DNA from: Mycobacteriales bacterium
GTDB lineage: Bacteria; Actinomycetota; Actinomycetes; DATLTS01
Assembly: GCA_035533475.1 (NCBI GenBank)
Contig: DATLTS010000053.1
Span: 17,415 to 81,414, forward strand
DNA: 64,000 nt
Direction of reading: 5' to 3'
Within the stretch, counting starts at the first letter, position 1; each line of letters starts with the position of its first letter. A program made the position numbers and the translations under genes. The notes under the pieces were generated by a model, which was not told the DNA's origin, searched no databases, and saw nothing but the letters and a program-made list of their open reading frames with translations. Of this stretch, positions 1-9,332 are shown in pieces.

Positions 1-1265
<1,265 letters not shown>

Positions 1266-1270
1266 GCTTC

Positions 1271-1299
1271 GAGTCTGCTGATTTTCTGGGATCAGTCAA
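1271..1299 (-). promoter_or_regulatory. Candidate furA-katG promoter
   Basis: On the minus strand TTGACT (1299-1294) is followed after 17 bases by a weak -10-like AGACTC (1276-1271), which would place transcription start close to the furA GTG at 1265. The spacer holds an A-rich stretch (CAGAAAATCAGC) in otherwise GC-rich DNA. A leaderless furA transcript is known in mycobacteria. Here it is inferred only from spacing and from the lack of a ribosome binding site. Confidence 0.4.
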
Positions 1300-1530
1300 C
1301 TTACGGGCACCCACCACGACGATGCGCCCCACAGCGCCTCACCGGTCGACGCCACGCCGCACGCGTGCGTTCCCCCGGCCGATGAAATGCAGCGCGGCAC
1401 CTGCCCGGCGTGTTGTCCAGCTCAAGGAACGCCGCCGACCGAGCCGTCTCCACGCGTGGATCACGATCGGCAGGCAGGCCCACCGGTATCCCGCCGCGCT
1501 CGCCGGCCCGGGTATGAACCGGCCGTCGGG

Positions 1531-1752
1531 TCAGCGTGTTTTGGGCCGGGGCTTCCCCTTGCTCGCTTTCGACCTCTCCAACCGCGCGTCAGGTCCCGGG
1601 ACGAACAGGCCCTCATGCCCGTCGACTTCCCAGCGCACCAGGTACGGCGGCATACCCCTCGAGCCCCGGACGTCGATCACTGTGCCACGGCGAACCAACT
1701 CGCCGACCCGGTGCCCGCGAACCACGACATGATCACCAACAGTTGCCTGCAT
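1531..1752 (-). CDS. DUF1918 domain protein
   Basis: Small 73-residue protein of the actinobacterial DUF1918 family, function unknown. The family pattern is complete: VGDHVVVRG near the N-terminus, a basic RRGTVIDVRG stretch, then PPYLVRWEVDGHEGLFVPGPDA, an SH3-like beta-barrel type sequence, ending in a Lys/Arg-rich tail. The ATG at 1752 is chosen over longer upstream extensions because GGGAGG lies 6-7 bases before it and because the conserved domain begins at this methionine. Its neighbours, furA and the corrin operon, give no functional clue. The flanking gaps (1300-1530 and 1753-1998) contain nothing recognisable. Confidence 0.85.
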   Translation of the reverse strand: MQATVGDHVVVRGHRVGELVRRGTVIDVRGSRGMPPYLVRWEVDGHEGLFVPGPDARLERSKASKGKPRPKTR

Positions 1753-1998
1753 GGCGGCCTCCCTCGACACCCCCATCCTGACCCCGCCGGGCCGGAAACA
1801 CCAGCGGTCGGCCCCAGCCTGGACGCGGGACTGGTTGCCCAGGCAGTCGACCCTCGATCCGGGCACGGCAACATCGTCTGCGCGCGGTCCCTCTGCGGTG
1901 TTGTTCGGTCGCCAGCCCCCGTTCGTCATGACCCGCCAAGGTCTCGGGCGGTGGGACGGGTTCTGCCCGCCGGCAGCGCCGCGCTCGTGACCTCCGGA

Positions 1999-2613
1999 CT
2001 ACGCGGATCCGGTGACGCCCGACGTGTTCCGCATCCGCCGGCCACGGTCACCTGCGGTCCCGGCCCGGACGGTGACGATCGCGCCGTTCGGCGTCTGCGA
2101 CCAGGGAATCGCGTCGGGTCCTGCGCCTTGCAGGTGACCGAGCGCGATGCGCAAGGTGTCGCCGTGGGTCACGATGACGACTACAGGTCCTGGCGGTCGA
2201 GCTGCCAGTGCCGTGAGGAAGCAGGCGACTCGCCGGTAGACGTCTCGTGTGCTTTCCCCGCCCGGTGGGCGCCAGTCCGGGTCGGACCACTGGGGCTGCG
2301 CGGGCGATGTCCATACCTCAGCCGAGCGACGCCCCTCGAACGTTCCGAGGCCCCGCTCGCGCAGCGCTGCCGTCGTCTGAAGGGGCGCGCCGAGTCGGGT
2401 AGCGATGGGGACGGCGGTTTGCACCGCACGGGCGAGGTCACTGGAGATGACGGCCAAGGCGCCGCTGTGCGCGAGCGTGCGAGAAGCGGTGCGTGCTTGG
2501 TGGTGACCGAGTTCGGTGAGCGGGACATGCGATGTCTGGCCCTGCACGCGCCCTTCGGCATTCCACTCGCTTTGACCGTGCCGCACGAAGTGCAGGACGA
2601 GCGACGGCTTCAT
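1999..2613 (-). CDS. Histidine phosphatase, probable alpha-ribazole phosphatase
   Basis: Member of the phosphoglycerate-mutase-like histidine phosphatase superfamily, 204 residues. The catalytic RHGQSEWN motif is at residues 11-18, the SSDLARAVQTA segment near 57-67, and the second catalytic histidine lies in VIVTHGDTLRI (about residue 150). As the last gene of the cobalamin transcription unit, 9 bases after the SUMT/precorrin-2 oxidase gene, it most likely removes the phosphate from alpha-ribazole-5'-phosphate or cobalamin-5'-phosphate (the role of Salmonella CobC). The family is catalytically broad, so the substrate is inferred from context. The ATG at 2613 has no strong ribosome binding site, consistent with coupling to the gene before it. 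Confidence 0.82.
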   Translation of the reverse strand: MKPSLVLHFVRHGQSEWNAEGRVQGQTSHVPLTELGHHQARTASRTLAHSGALAVISSDLARAVQTAVPIATRLGAPLQTTAALRERGLGTFEGRRSAEVWTSPAQPQWSDPDWRPPGGESTRDVYRRVACFLTALAARPPGPVVVIVTHGDTLRIALGHLQGAGPDAIPWSQTPNGAIVTVRAGTAGDRGRRMRNTSGVTGSA

Positions 2614-2622
2614 CGGGCGGCG

Positions 2623-3855
2623 TCAGCTGCTGGCAGTGGGGTCTGTCGCTGCCGCGAAAGAGCGGGCCATTTCGACGACGCTCCCGATGACGACGATGGC
2701 GGGCGGGCGGACGTCGGCGCGCTGCGCGGCGCCAGCGATCCCCCGGAGGGTGTCGATGAGGAGCCGCTGCGCCGGCGTGCTGCCGTCGCTGATCACGGCG
2801 GCGGCGGTGGAGGACGGCCGCCCGCCGCGCAACAACGCGTCGGTGATCGTCGACAGGTTCTGCACCGCCATCATCAGCACGAGCGTTCCGGTGTCCGCCC
2901 CCAGCAGCTCCCAGTCGACGGTCGATCGAGGGTCGCCGGGAGGTAGGTGACCGGAGACGACCGTGAAGTGTTGGCACCGGCCGCGGTGGGTGACGGGGAT
3001 TCCGACGAGTTCGGGCACGCTGAGCGCGCTGCTCACTCCGGGGACCACTTCGCAGGGGATACCGGCGTCGAGGCAGGCGTGCAGCTCCTCTGCGCCGCGC
3101 CCGAAGACGAATGGGTCCCCTCCTTTGAGGCGGACGACGAGGCGGCCGGCGCGGGCGTGTTCGATGAGCAGCTGGTTGATGTCTTCCTGGCGGGCTCCAA
3201 CGCCCCGGGGGAGTTTGCCGACGTCGACGATGTCAGCGTCGAGGCTGTCCAGCAGGGCTCTCGGCCCCAGTCGGTCGGTCACCACCACGTCCGCGTCGGC
3301 AAGGAGGCGACGCCCGCGGACGGTGAGCAGCCCGGGGTCGCCGGGTCCCCCGCCGACGAGCGCGACGCGGCCTCGCGGCGAGGCTGCGGTGCCTGTGGCG
3401 AGCGAGCCGTCCTCGAGTGCTGCCACCAGCGTGTTCCGCACGGCGCTGGCTCGACGTGGATCACGCTCCGCGTTGACGGCGATGGTGAGCCCGTCCACCC
3501 GGCCGGTAGCCGGTGTCCAGGCCGTCGAAGCCGTCGCGTCGTCAGCCTGGACACACCAGATCCGGCGCAGCGCGGCTTCCGCGGCCACGGCCGCGTTGAC
3601 GGTGGGATCGTCGGTGCAGGCCTCCACCAGCCATGAATCCGCGAGATCACCGTCCTGGTACGGCCGCTGGTGCACAGTGACGGTGCCCGCGGCGGCCGCA
3701 TCCCTCAGTTCAGCGGTGACGTGCGGCGCGATCACGGTGACAGCGGCCCCGGCGGTCACGAGTCCGCGGGCGCGGCGGGTGGCCACGGCGCCGCCGCCGA
3801 CGACGACCACGGCACGCCCGGCCACCTGGAGCGTCAGCGGGTATCCGTCGTTCAC
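2623..3855 (-). CDS. cysG: Precorrin-2 dehydrogenase / uroporphyrinogen-III C-methyltransferase fusion
   Basis: Two-domain protein of 410 residues that commits uroporphyrinogen III to corrin and sirohaem synthesis. The N-terminal third has the NAD-binding precorrin-2 oxidase pattern (VVVVGGGAVATRRARGL). The C-terminal two thirds is an S-adenosylmethionine uroporphyrinogen methyltransferase with VALVGGGPGDPGLLTVRG, VVRLKGGDPFVFGRG and VVPGVSS motifs. A third, ferrochelatase activity as in enteric CysG is possible but not shown. The start is GTG 3855, whose GTGA overlaps the stop of bluB-cobT by 4 bases; a longer frame upstream lies inside the neighbour. Within a cobalamin operon its main product is precorrin-2 or sirohydrochlorin for the CbiX or CobI steps. 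Confidence 0.92.
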   Translation of the reverse strand: MNDGYPLTLQVAGRAVVVVGGGAVATRRARGLVTAGAAVTVIAPHVTAELRDAAAAGTVTVHQRPYQDGDLADSWLVEACTDDPTVNAAVAAEAALRRIWCVQADDATASTAWTPATGRVDGLTIAVNAERDPRRASAVRNTLVAALEDGSLATGTAASPRGRVALVGGGPGDPGLLTVRGRRLLADADVVVTDRLGPRALLDSLDADIVDVGKLPRGVGARQEDINQLLIEHARAGRLVVRLKGGDPFVFGRGAEELHACLDAGIPCEVVPGVSSALSVPELVGIPVTHRGRCQHFTVVSGHLPPGDPRSTVDWELLGADTGTLVLMMAVQNLSTITDALLRGGRPSSTAAAVISDGSTPAQRLLIDTLRGIAGAAQRADVRPPAIVVIGSVVEMARSFAAATDPTASS

Positions 3856-5591
3856 GGGGAGCTGGCGTCTTTGTCGGTCACGCCGGCGGCGTCGAAGGTG
3901 GCCATGTCGCGCAGCGCTCTGGCGGCACACTGGACGATGGGTAGGGCGAGTACCGCCCCGGTCCCTTCGCCGAGACGCAGTTCGAGCTCGACGAGCGGCC
4001 GCAGCCCGAGGTGGCTCAGCGCGACCGCGTGCCCGGGTTCGGCGGAGCGGTGCCCGGCGATGCAGGCCGCGACGACGTCCGGAGCGAGGGCGTGGGCGAC
4101 CAACGCCGCGGCCCCGGCGATGACTCCGTCGAGGATCACCGGGACGCGGGCGGCGGCGGCGCTCAACAACAGCCCGGCGAGCGCGGCGTGTTCGAGACCG
4201 CCGACCGCGGCGAGCGCACCGATCGGGTCGGCCGGGTCCGGCCGGTGCCGGGCGAGGGCCCGTCGGATGACCTCCACTTTGCGGGCGTGGGTGGCGTCGT
4301 CGATTCCGGTGCCCCGGCCGGTGACCTGGGCGGGGTCGGCGGCGGTGAACACGGCGATCAGCGCGGCCGAGGCGGTGGTGTTGGCGATGCCCATGTCGCC
4401 GGTGAGCAGACAGCGGTTGCCAGCGGCGATGAGGTCACGACCCACCTCGATGCCGGTTTCGACGGCGTGCTGCGCTTCGGCGCGGGTCATGGCCGGGCCG
4501 GCGGTCATGTCGGCGGTGCCCGGCCGGATCTTGCGGGGGAGCAGTCCTGGAACGGCGTCGAGCGGAGTGGCGACGCCGACGTCGACCACGACGACTTCCG
4601 CGCCCTGCTGGGTAGCGAAGGAGTTGATGGCCGCCCCGCCGGCGAGGAAGTTCGCCACCATCTGCGCGGTGACCTCCTGCGGCCAGGGTGTGACGCCCTG
4701 CGCATGCACCCCGTGGTCGGCTGCGAAGACGGCGACCACGGCCGGCTCCGGGAGCGGCGGCGGGCATTGGCCGGCCAGACCCGCGAGTTGGACGGAGACG
4801 TCTTCGAGGACGCCGAGGGCGCCGCGGGGCTTGGTCAGGGCGTCCTGACGTTCGCGGGCGGCCTGCACCGTCGCCGCGTCCAGGGCGGTGATCGCCGCGA
4901 CCGTCTCGGCGAGCAGGTCTGCCACCGGCCCGCCCGGCAGCCCGCGGCGGTTCCAGCTGCCGTCGTGGACCGCCCAGGACAGCGGCCGGCGCAGCGCCCA
5001 GCCAGCGCTGTGCAGTTCTGGCTCCTCGGGGAACTTCGTTACGTGCCCGACACAGAGGTAGGAGACCACCTGGAGGTGGTCGGGCAGGGCGAGTTCCCGG
5101 GCGAGTTCCCGCTCGTCGAAGAAGCTGACCCAGCCGACGCCGATACCTTCGGCACGGGCGGCGAGCCACAGGTTCTGAACCGCGAGGCAGCTGGAGTAGG
5201 CGGACATCTGAGGTTGACTGTGCCTGCCGAGGGTGTGGCGTCCGCCGCGGGTCGGGTCGCAGGTCACGGCGATGTTCAGCGGCGTGTCGAGGATGGCCTC
5301 GGTCTTGAGTGCGCGGAAGGCGCGGGCCCGGGCGCCCGGCAGGGTGTCGGCGTAGGCGTCGCGTTGCCGGGCGGCGAGCGCGTGGACCCGCTCGCGGACC
5401 GCGCGGTCGCGGAGGAGCAGGAAGTCCCACGGTTGGGAGAAACCGACGGAGCCGGCGGTGTGAGCGGCGGTGAGGATTCGGGTCAGCGTGGCGTCGTCGA
5501 TCGGGTCGGGTCGGAATCCGTTGCGGATGTCGCGGCGGTCGGCGACGACGCGGTAGAAGGCGTCCCGTTCGGTGTGTGTGTAGTAGGTCAC
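3852..5591 (-). CDS. bluB-cobT: BluB-CobT fusion: 5,6-dimethylbenzimidazole synthase / NaMN:DMB phosphoribosyltransferase
   Basis: A 579-residue fusion that makes and activates the lower ligand of B12. Residues 1-210 are BluB, an oxygen-dependent flavin-destroying enzyme: RRDIRNGFRPDPI, SVGFSQPWDFLLL, SQPQMSAYSSCLAVQNLW and GIGVGWVSFF are present. Residues ~225-575 are CobT: KPRGALGVLE, FAADHGVHAQGVTPWP, TGDMGIANTT and the catalytic-glutamate motif LGEGTGA (E542). Fusing the DMB producer to the DMB user suggests direct transfer of DMB. The start is GTG 5591, overlapping the stop of the previous gene (GTGA). Such fusions are known in actinobacteria, so this is conserved architecture rather than a sequencing join. 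Confidence 0.94.
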   Translation of the reverse strand: MTYYTHTERDAFYRVVADRRDIRNGFRPDPIDDATLTRILTAAHTAGSVGFSQPWDFLLLRDRAVRERVHALAARQRDAYADTLPGARARAFRALKTEAILDTPLNIAVTCDPTRGGRHTLGRHSQPQMSAYSSCLAVQNLWLAARAEGIGVGWVSFFDERELARELALPDHLQVVSYLCVGHVTKFPEEPELHSAGWALRRPLSWAVHDGSWNRRGLPGGPVADLLAETVAAITALDAATVQAARERQDALTKPRGALGVLEDVSVQLAGLAGQCPPPLPEPAVVAVFAADHGVHAQGVTPWPQEVTAQMVANFLAGGAAINSFATQQGAEVVVVDVGVATPLDAVPGLLPRKIRPGTADMTAGPAMTRAEAQHAVETGIEVGRDLIAAGNRCLLTGDMGIANTTASAALIAVFTAADPAQVTGRGTGIDDATHARKVEVIRRALARHRPDPADPIGALAAVGGLEHAALAGLLLSAAAARVPVILDGVIAGAAALVAHALAPDVVAACIAGHRSAEPGHAVALSHLGLRPLVELELRLGEGTGAVLALPIVQCAARALRDMATFDAAGVTDKDASSP

Positions 5592-6649
5592 GCCGATCCC
5601 TCCGTCTCGTGCAACACCGCGGCGAACCCCGCCGCGACGTGGTCGTTGGTCGGGTCGTCGCGGACCGCGACGCGTAGCCAGTCGGGACCGAGACCGGGGA
5701 ACGTGTCGCCGCGGCGGGCCGCGATGCCCCGGGCCCGCAGATGTGCGAGGACACTGGCGCCGTCGGGCACGTGCACGAGCAGGTACGACGCGGTCGCCCC
5801 CGAAACCACCTCGGCCCCGACCTGGTGCAGCCGTTCGGCGAAGGAGGCCCGTCGAACCGCGAGGTCGCGGGCCCAGGTGTCGATCTCCGCGACCGCCTGC
5901 CCGCTGCTGCATGCCTCGGCGGCCACCAGGGCCGGGCTCGACACGGGCCATAGGGGCTGCGCGGCGGCGAGCCGGCGCACGATGTCGGGGGCCGCGAGCA
6001 GGTACCCGATCCGCAGACCGGCGAGGCCCCACGCCTTGGTGAGGCTGCGCACGACGGCCAGGCCGGGCAGCGTCCGGTTGCGCGCCAGGCTGCCAGCCTC
6101 CCCGGGGACGCAGTCCGCGAAGGCTTCGTCGACGACGAGCAGCCTGCCGGGCCGGGTGAGCGCGGCGACCACTTCGGGTGGGTGGAGGATCGAGGTGGGG
6201 TTTGTGGGGTTGCCGAGGATCACCAGGTCGGCGTCGGCCGGGATGGTGGTCGGATCGAGGTGGAAGGGCGGCGGCAGCACGACCCGGTCGACCGGGTGCC
6301 CGGCGGCCCGCAGCGCCGCTTCGGGTTCGGTGAAGGACGGATGCACGCACACCGCCCGACGCGGACGCAAGGTACGAGCGAGCAGGACAAACGCTTCCGC
6401 GGCACCCGCTGTCAGCAGCACCTCGTCGGGCGAGCGGCCGTGTCGGCGGGCGACGGCAGCCCGCGCGGCGGTTGGGTCGGGGTAGCGGCCCAGATCGGCG
6501 AGCGCGGCGGCGAGTCGAGCGTGCAGCCAAGGCGGCGGTCCGGGCAGCCGCACGTTGACCGCGACGTCGAGCAGCGCGGCGGTCGCGTCGAGGTCGCCGT
6601 GGTGGTACAGGTCGACGTCACCGCCCCGTCGCAGTCCGGTGTCGGTCAT
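5588..6649 (-). CDS. cobC: Threonine-phosphate decarboxylase-like PLP enzyme (CobC/CobD family)
   Basis: Fold-type I PLP enzyme of 353 residues, related to histidinol-phosphate aminotransferase. In cobalamin synthesis this family (Pseudomonas CobC, Salmonella CobD) supplies the (R)-1-amino-2-propanol phosphate linker by decarboxylating threonine phosphate. Visible features are LGNPTNPTS, the aspartate motif LLVVDEAFADC, and the PLP-lysine motif SLTKAWGLAGLRIGYL. It starts at ATG 6649, overlapping the cbiX stop by 4 bases, and ends in a 4-base overlap with bluB-cobT. Position next to lower-ligand genes fits nucleotide-loop assembly. Naming differs between organisms, so the symbol follows the aerobic-pathway convention. 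Confidence 0.9.
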   Translation of the reverse strand: MTDTGLRRGGDVDLYHHGDLDATAALLDVAVNVRLPGPPPWLHARLAAALADLGRYPDPTAARAAVARRHGRSPDEVLLTAGAAEAFVLLARTLRPRRAVCVHPSFTEPEAALRAAGHPVDRVVLPPPFHLDPTTIPADADLVILGNPTNPTSILHPPEVVAALTRPGRLLVVDEAFADCVPGEAGSLARNRTLPGLAVVRSLTKAWGLAGLRIGYLLAAPDIVRRLAAAQPLWPVSSPALVAAEACSSGQAVAEIDTWARDLAVRRASFAERLHQVGAEVVSGATASYLLVHVPDGASVLAHLRARGIAARRGDTFPGLGPDWLRVAVRDDPTNDHVAAGFAAVLHETEGSA

Positions 6650-7524
6650 GCGTGCACTTGCGGGAGGTGAACGTGGTCGTCGGGGTGGTCGTGCGGGACC
6701 TGCGGCGTGCCCACCCGGTGTTCGAAACCGGGTAGTGCGACGCGGTACTGACAGGTGTCGCAGTTCATCCGGATGTCGCCGCCGAGCGCCTCTCGGTAGC
6801 GCGCCAGGACGAGGTCGGCGAGTTCGTCGCTGTCTCCGAGGACGTCCGCGCGGCGCACCTCGATGTCAGGGTGAGCGATGGTCCATTCGACGCTCTGGCT
6901 GCCGACCCGGTCGGGTAGCACGCCTGGGAACAGGAAGTACGGCAGGACCGCGACCCGCCGCGCGCCGAGCCGCCGGCAGCGTTCGAGTGCCTCGGGCACA
7001 CCGGGTTGCGCCAGGCTGATGAAGGCGGGTTCCACGCCGGCGAGCCCGCGGCCCTCCGCGAACAGGCGGGCGGTCTTGACGTGTTCCGCGTTGGCGTCGG
7101 GGTCACTCGAACCGCGGCCGACCAGGACCACCGTGGTGTCGGCGCGCTCGGAACGGTCCAGCACGGAATCGAGCCGCTGGTCTAGCAGGTTCAGCAGCGT
7201 CGGATGCGGGCCGAGCGCCCGTCCGTAGTGGTAGACGGTGCCCGGGTGGCGCTGCGCTTCCCGGGCGAGGGCAGCAGGCACATCGCCCTTGGCGTGACCG
7301 GCGGCAACGAGCACGAGGGGGACCACACCGAACTCACGGTGGCCGGCGGTGACGAGATGACGGACGGCGTCGGCGAGTGGGGGCGGGGACAGTTCGATGA
7401 ACCCGCCGGAGACAGGTAGCGACGGGGCGCGCCGGCGCAGCCGGTCGAGGAGGGCGGCGAAGGCGCCGACGCCCGCGTCGCTGCGGGTGCCGTGTCCTAC
7501 CACGAGAAGTGCGGGGTTGGTCAT
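6646..7524 (-). CDS. cbiX: Sirohydrochlorin cobaltochelatase CbiX with Fe-S/His-rich tail
   Basis: Class II chelatase that inserts Co2+ into sirohydrochlorin, 292 residues with two tandem CbiX domains (about 1-120 and 125-245). The metal-site histidine is in LLVVGHGTRS (H11), and GGFIELSPPPLADA and LVLVAAGHAKGDVP follow. The C-terminus carries MNCDTC, matching the MXCXXC motif of long CbiX proteins that bind a 4Fe-4S centre (Bacillus megaterium type), then a histidine-rich tail (HDHPDDHVHLPQVH) likely to hold cobalt. ATG 7524 overlaps the cobH stop. Cobalt insertion here would be early (anaerobic-type route), yet the operon also encodes CobN. Confidence 0.93.
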   Translation of the reverse strand: MTNPALLVVGHGTRSDAGVGAFAALLDRLRRRAPSLPVSGGFIELSPPPLADAVRHLVTAGHREFGVVPLVLVAAGHAKGDVPAALAREAQRHPGTVYHYGRALGPHPTLLNLLDQRLDSVLDRSERADTTVVLVGRGSSDPDANAEHVKTARLFAEGRGLAGVEPAFISLAQPGVPEALERCRRLGARRVAVLPYFLFPGVLPDRVGSQSVEWTIAHPDIEVRRADVLGDSDELADLVLARYREALGGDIRMNCDTCQYRVALPGFEHRVGTPQVPHDHPDDHVHLPQVHA

Positions 7525-8093
7525 CGGTTGCCGTCCTGGTAGAGCAGCGCGTTGATCGCGGCGGCTGCGACCGCGGAGCCGCCTTTCGCCGAGCGGTTGC
7601 TGATCGCCGGGAGGCCCGAGGCCCGAAGGGCCGCCTTCGACTCCACGGCACCGACGAATCCGACCGGGAGACCGACGACGAGGGCTGGTTCGGCGTCCAG
7701 GATCAGCAGCTCGCTCAGTGCGGTCGGGGCGCAGCCGATCACCCACACGGCGCCGGGACCGACCTCGGTGAACGCGGCGTGGACGGCGGCGGCGGACCGG
7801 GTGCGGCCCGACATCGGGGGGGTGCTGCGGATCCGGCAGACGGCGGTCCGGTCGGTGATCCCGGCCGCGACCATCTCCACGTCGGCGACGACCGGAGCCC
7901 CGGCCCGCAGCGCCGTGAGCCCCGACACCAGGGACGCCTCGTCGCACACCAGATCCTCGACGTAGGAGACGTCGGCGCTGGCATGCAGCACTCTCTCGGT
8001 CACCGCTCGACACAGCGGAGGCAACCGCGTCAGGTCCACCCGGCTGCGCAGGATCTCATAGGACCGGGACTCGATCGGGTGCACCGCCCTCAC
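7521..8093 (-). CDS. cobH: Precorrin-8X methylmutase
   Basis: Moves the C-11 methyl group to C-12 to yield hydrogenobyrinic or cobyrinic acid; 190 residues, close to the usual ~210. Family signatures are IESRSYEILRSRVDL at the N-terminus, containing the arginine-rich substrate site, and the alanine/glycine-rich VVGLPVGFVGAVESK and PAISNRSAKGGSAVAAAA segments at the C-terminus. The start is GTG 8093 in a GTGA overlap with the cobalt transporter. The N-terminus is slightly shorter than typical, but the active-site histidine region is present. It acts just before the a,c-diamide synthase CobB. Confidence 0.93.
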   Translation of the reverse strand: MRAVHPIESRSYEILRSRVDLTRLPPLCRAVTERVLHASADVSYVEDLVCDEASLVSGLTALRAGAPVVADVEMVAAGITDRTAVCRIRSTPPMSGRTRSAAAVHAAFTEVGPGAVWVIGCAPTALSELLILDAEPALVVGLPVGFVGAVESKAALRASGLPAISNRSAKGGSAVAAAAINALLYQDGNR

Positions 8094-9157
8094 CCGGGCT
8101 CACCGCCGTAGCGGCGGTCGAGGCCGCGAATGCGCCACAGCCCGCCCGCGAGCAGCCACGCCGCGACGAACAGCCCGACGATGACGTAGCCGAGGGACTC
8201 GAAGTGATCCGAGAGCCGGGCGTAGCCGGCGACCGGGCCGGCGATCCCGGCGTGGCGGACCAGCAGGTCGGCCAGGTACACGGTGGCGATGAACCCGGCG
8301 ATGGCCACGGTGAGCCCGGTCGTGACGATGTTGTAGTAGAGCCGACGGGCCGGCCGGCGGAACGCCCAGGCGTAGGCGCGGGTCATGAGCAGCGAGTCGA
8401 GGGTGTCGAACGCGCTCATCCCCGCGGCGAACAGCAGCGGAAGAGTGAACACAGCGAGGACGGGCAGACCACCGCTGGACGCGGCGCTGGCCGACAGGGC
8501 CAGCAAGGTCACCTCGCTGGCGGTTTCCAAGCCAAGACCGAACAGGATGCCGACCGGGTACATGTGCCAGCTCGACCTGACGAGGGCGCGCGCCCGGCCG
8601 CCGAGGATGCGGTTCATCAGTCCTCGGTTGAGCAGCTGAAGCTCGAGCTCACGGCTGTCCAGGTCGCCCCGGGCCATCCGTCGCCACAGGCCGACGATGC
8701 CGGTCAGCACCATCGCGTTGAGCACTGCGACGAGGAGCAGGAAGACCATGCCGACGGTCACCGATACGACGCCGCCGATCTGCCGGAAGGCGGTCACACC
8801 CGCCGAAGTGGACGTCCCGGCGGCGGCCGCCACAACCATGGCCAGCGCGACGACGACGGTGGAGTGACCCATGGCGAAAAAGAAGCCGACGCCGACCGGT
8901 CGGCGTCCCCGCTGAAGCATTAGTCGAGTGGTGTCGTCGATGGCGGCGATGTGGTCGGCGTCGAATGCGTGCCGCACACCCAACACGTAAGCCAGCGTGC
9001 CGGCACCCGCGAACGTTCCGGCCGCCGCCAGGTTATGCGACCAGTACAGGTAGGACGTCCACGCGGCCACGTGCAGCAGCGCGATGAAGCCGATCACGCC
9101 GGAGAGCCGGACCCGTTCGGCGCGGGTCCAGGCGGCGGCTGCGACGAGCTCACTCAC
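8090..9157 (-). CDS. NiCoT-family nickel/cobalt permease
   Basis: Integral membrane transporter of 355 residues, likely importing Co2+ for the pathway. The NiCoT signature HAFDADHIAAIDDTTR is present in the second membrane segment, followed by FAMGHSTVV, LGLETASE and a DTLDSLLMTRAYAW motif; about eight hydrophobic segments are visible. Preference for cobalt over nickel cannot be read from sequence, but position inside a cobalamin operon supports cobalt. The start is GTG 9157, whose GTGA overlaps the ferredoxin stop. A longer frame upstream reads through the ferredoxin gene and is not used. Confidence 0.93.
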   Translation of the reverse strand: MSELVAAAAWTRAERVRLSGVIGFIALLHVAAWTSYLYWSHNLAAAGTFAGAGTLAYVLGVRHAFDADHIAAIDDTTRLMLQRGRRPVGVGFFFAMGHSTVVVALAMVVAAAAGTSTSAGVTAFRQIGGVVSVTVGMVFLLLVAVLNAMVLTGIVGLWRRMARGDLDSRELELQLLNRGLMNRILGGRARALVRSSWHMYPVGILFGLGLETASEVTLLALSASAASSGGLPVLAVFTLPLLFAAGMSAFDTLDSLLMTRAYAWAFRRPARRLYYNIVTTGLTVAIAGFIATVYLADLLVRHAGIAGPVAGYARLSDHFESLGYVIVGLFVAAWLLAGGLWRIRGLDRRYGGEPG

Positions 9158-9330
9158 CTGCGGATCTCCTCGATCGCGTCGACGGGGCAGACCTCGATGC
9201 ACTCCCCGCAGCCGGTGCACCGGTCGGCCAGCACCACGAGCGGCACATCGACTCCGGGGCGGACGGCGTGGACCGGGCAGGTGCGCAGGCAGGCGCCGCA
9301 ACCGACACACGCCGAGGTGACGGCGAGCAT
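9154..9330 (-). CDS. Small 2x[4Fe-4S] ferredoxin
   Basis: A 58-residue ferredoxin with two CxxCxxCxxxCP clusters (ACVGCGACLRTCP and RCTGCGECIEVCP), so an electron carrier with two 4Fe-4S centres. The ATG at 9330 lies two bases after the CbiG-CobJ stop; an in-frame GTG at 9342 would overlap that gene and is also possible. Its place between the ring-contraction enzyme and the cobalt permease suggests it supplies electrons to a redox step of corrin synthesis, for example ring contraction or cobalt reduction. The partner is not shown by the sequence. Confidence 0.88.
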   Translation of the reverse strand: MLAVTSACVGCGACLRTCPVHAVRPGVDVPLVVLADRCTGCGECIEVCPVDAIEEIRR

Positions 9331-9332
9331 GC

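Noticed and set aside
1963..1976. Hairpin CTGCC-CGCC-GGCAG as terminator of the corrin operon
   Set aside because: Only a 5-base stem and no T-run follows on the minus strand.
1387..2946. Plus-strand frame of 519 codons over DUF1918 and the phosphatase gene
   Set aside because: It crosses two supported minus-strand genes and a non-coding gap; composition is random-like.
4011..6485. Long plus-strand reading frame of over 800 codons opposite bluB-cobT and cobC
   Set aside because: It is antisense to genes with clear family motifs; very high GC content with G/C at third positions leaves few stops on the opposite strand. No recognisable protein motif.
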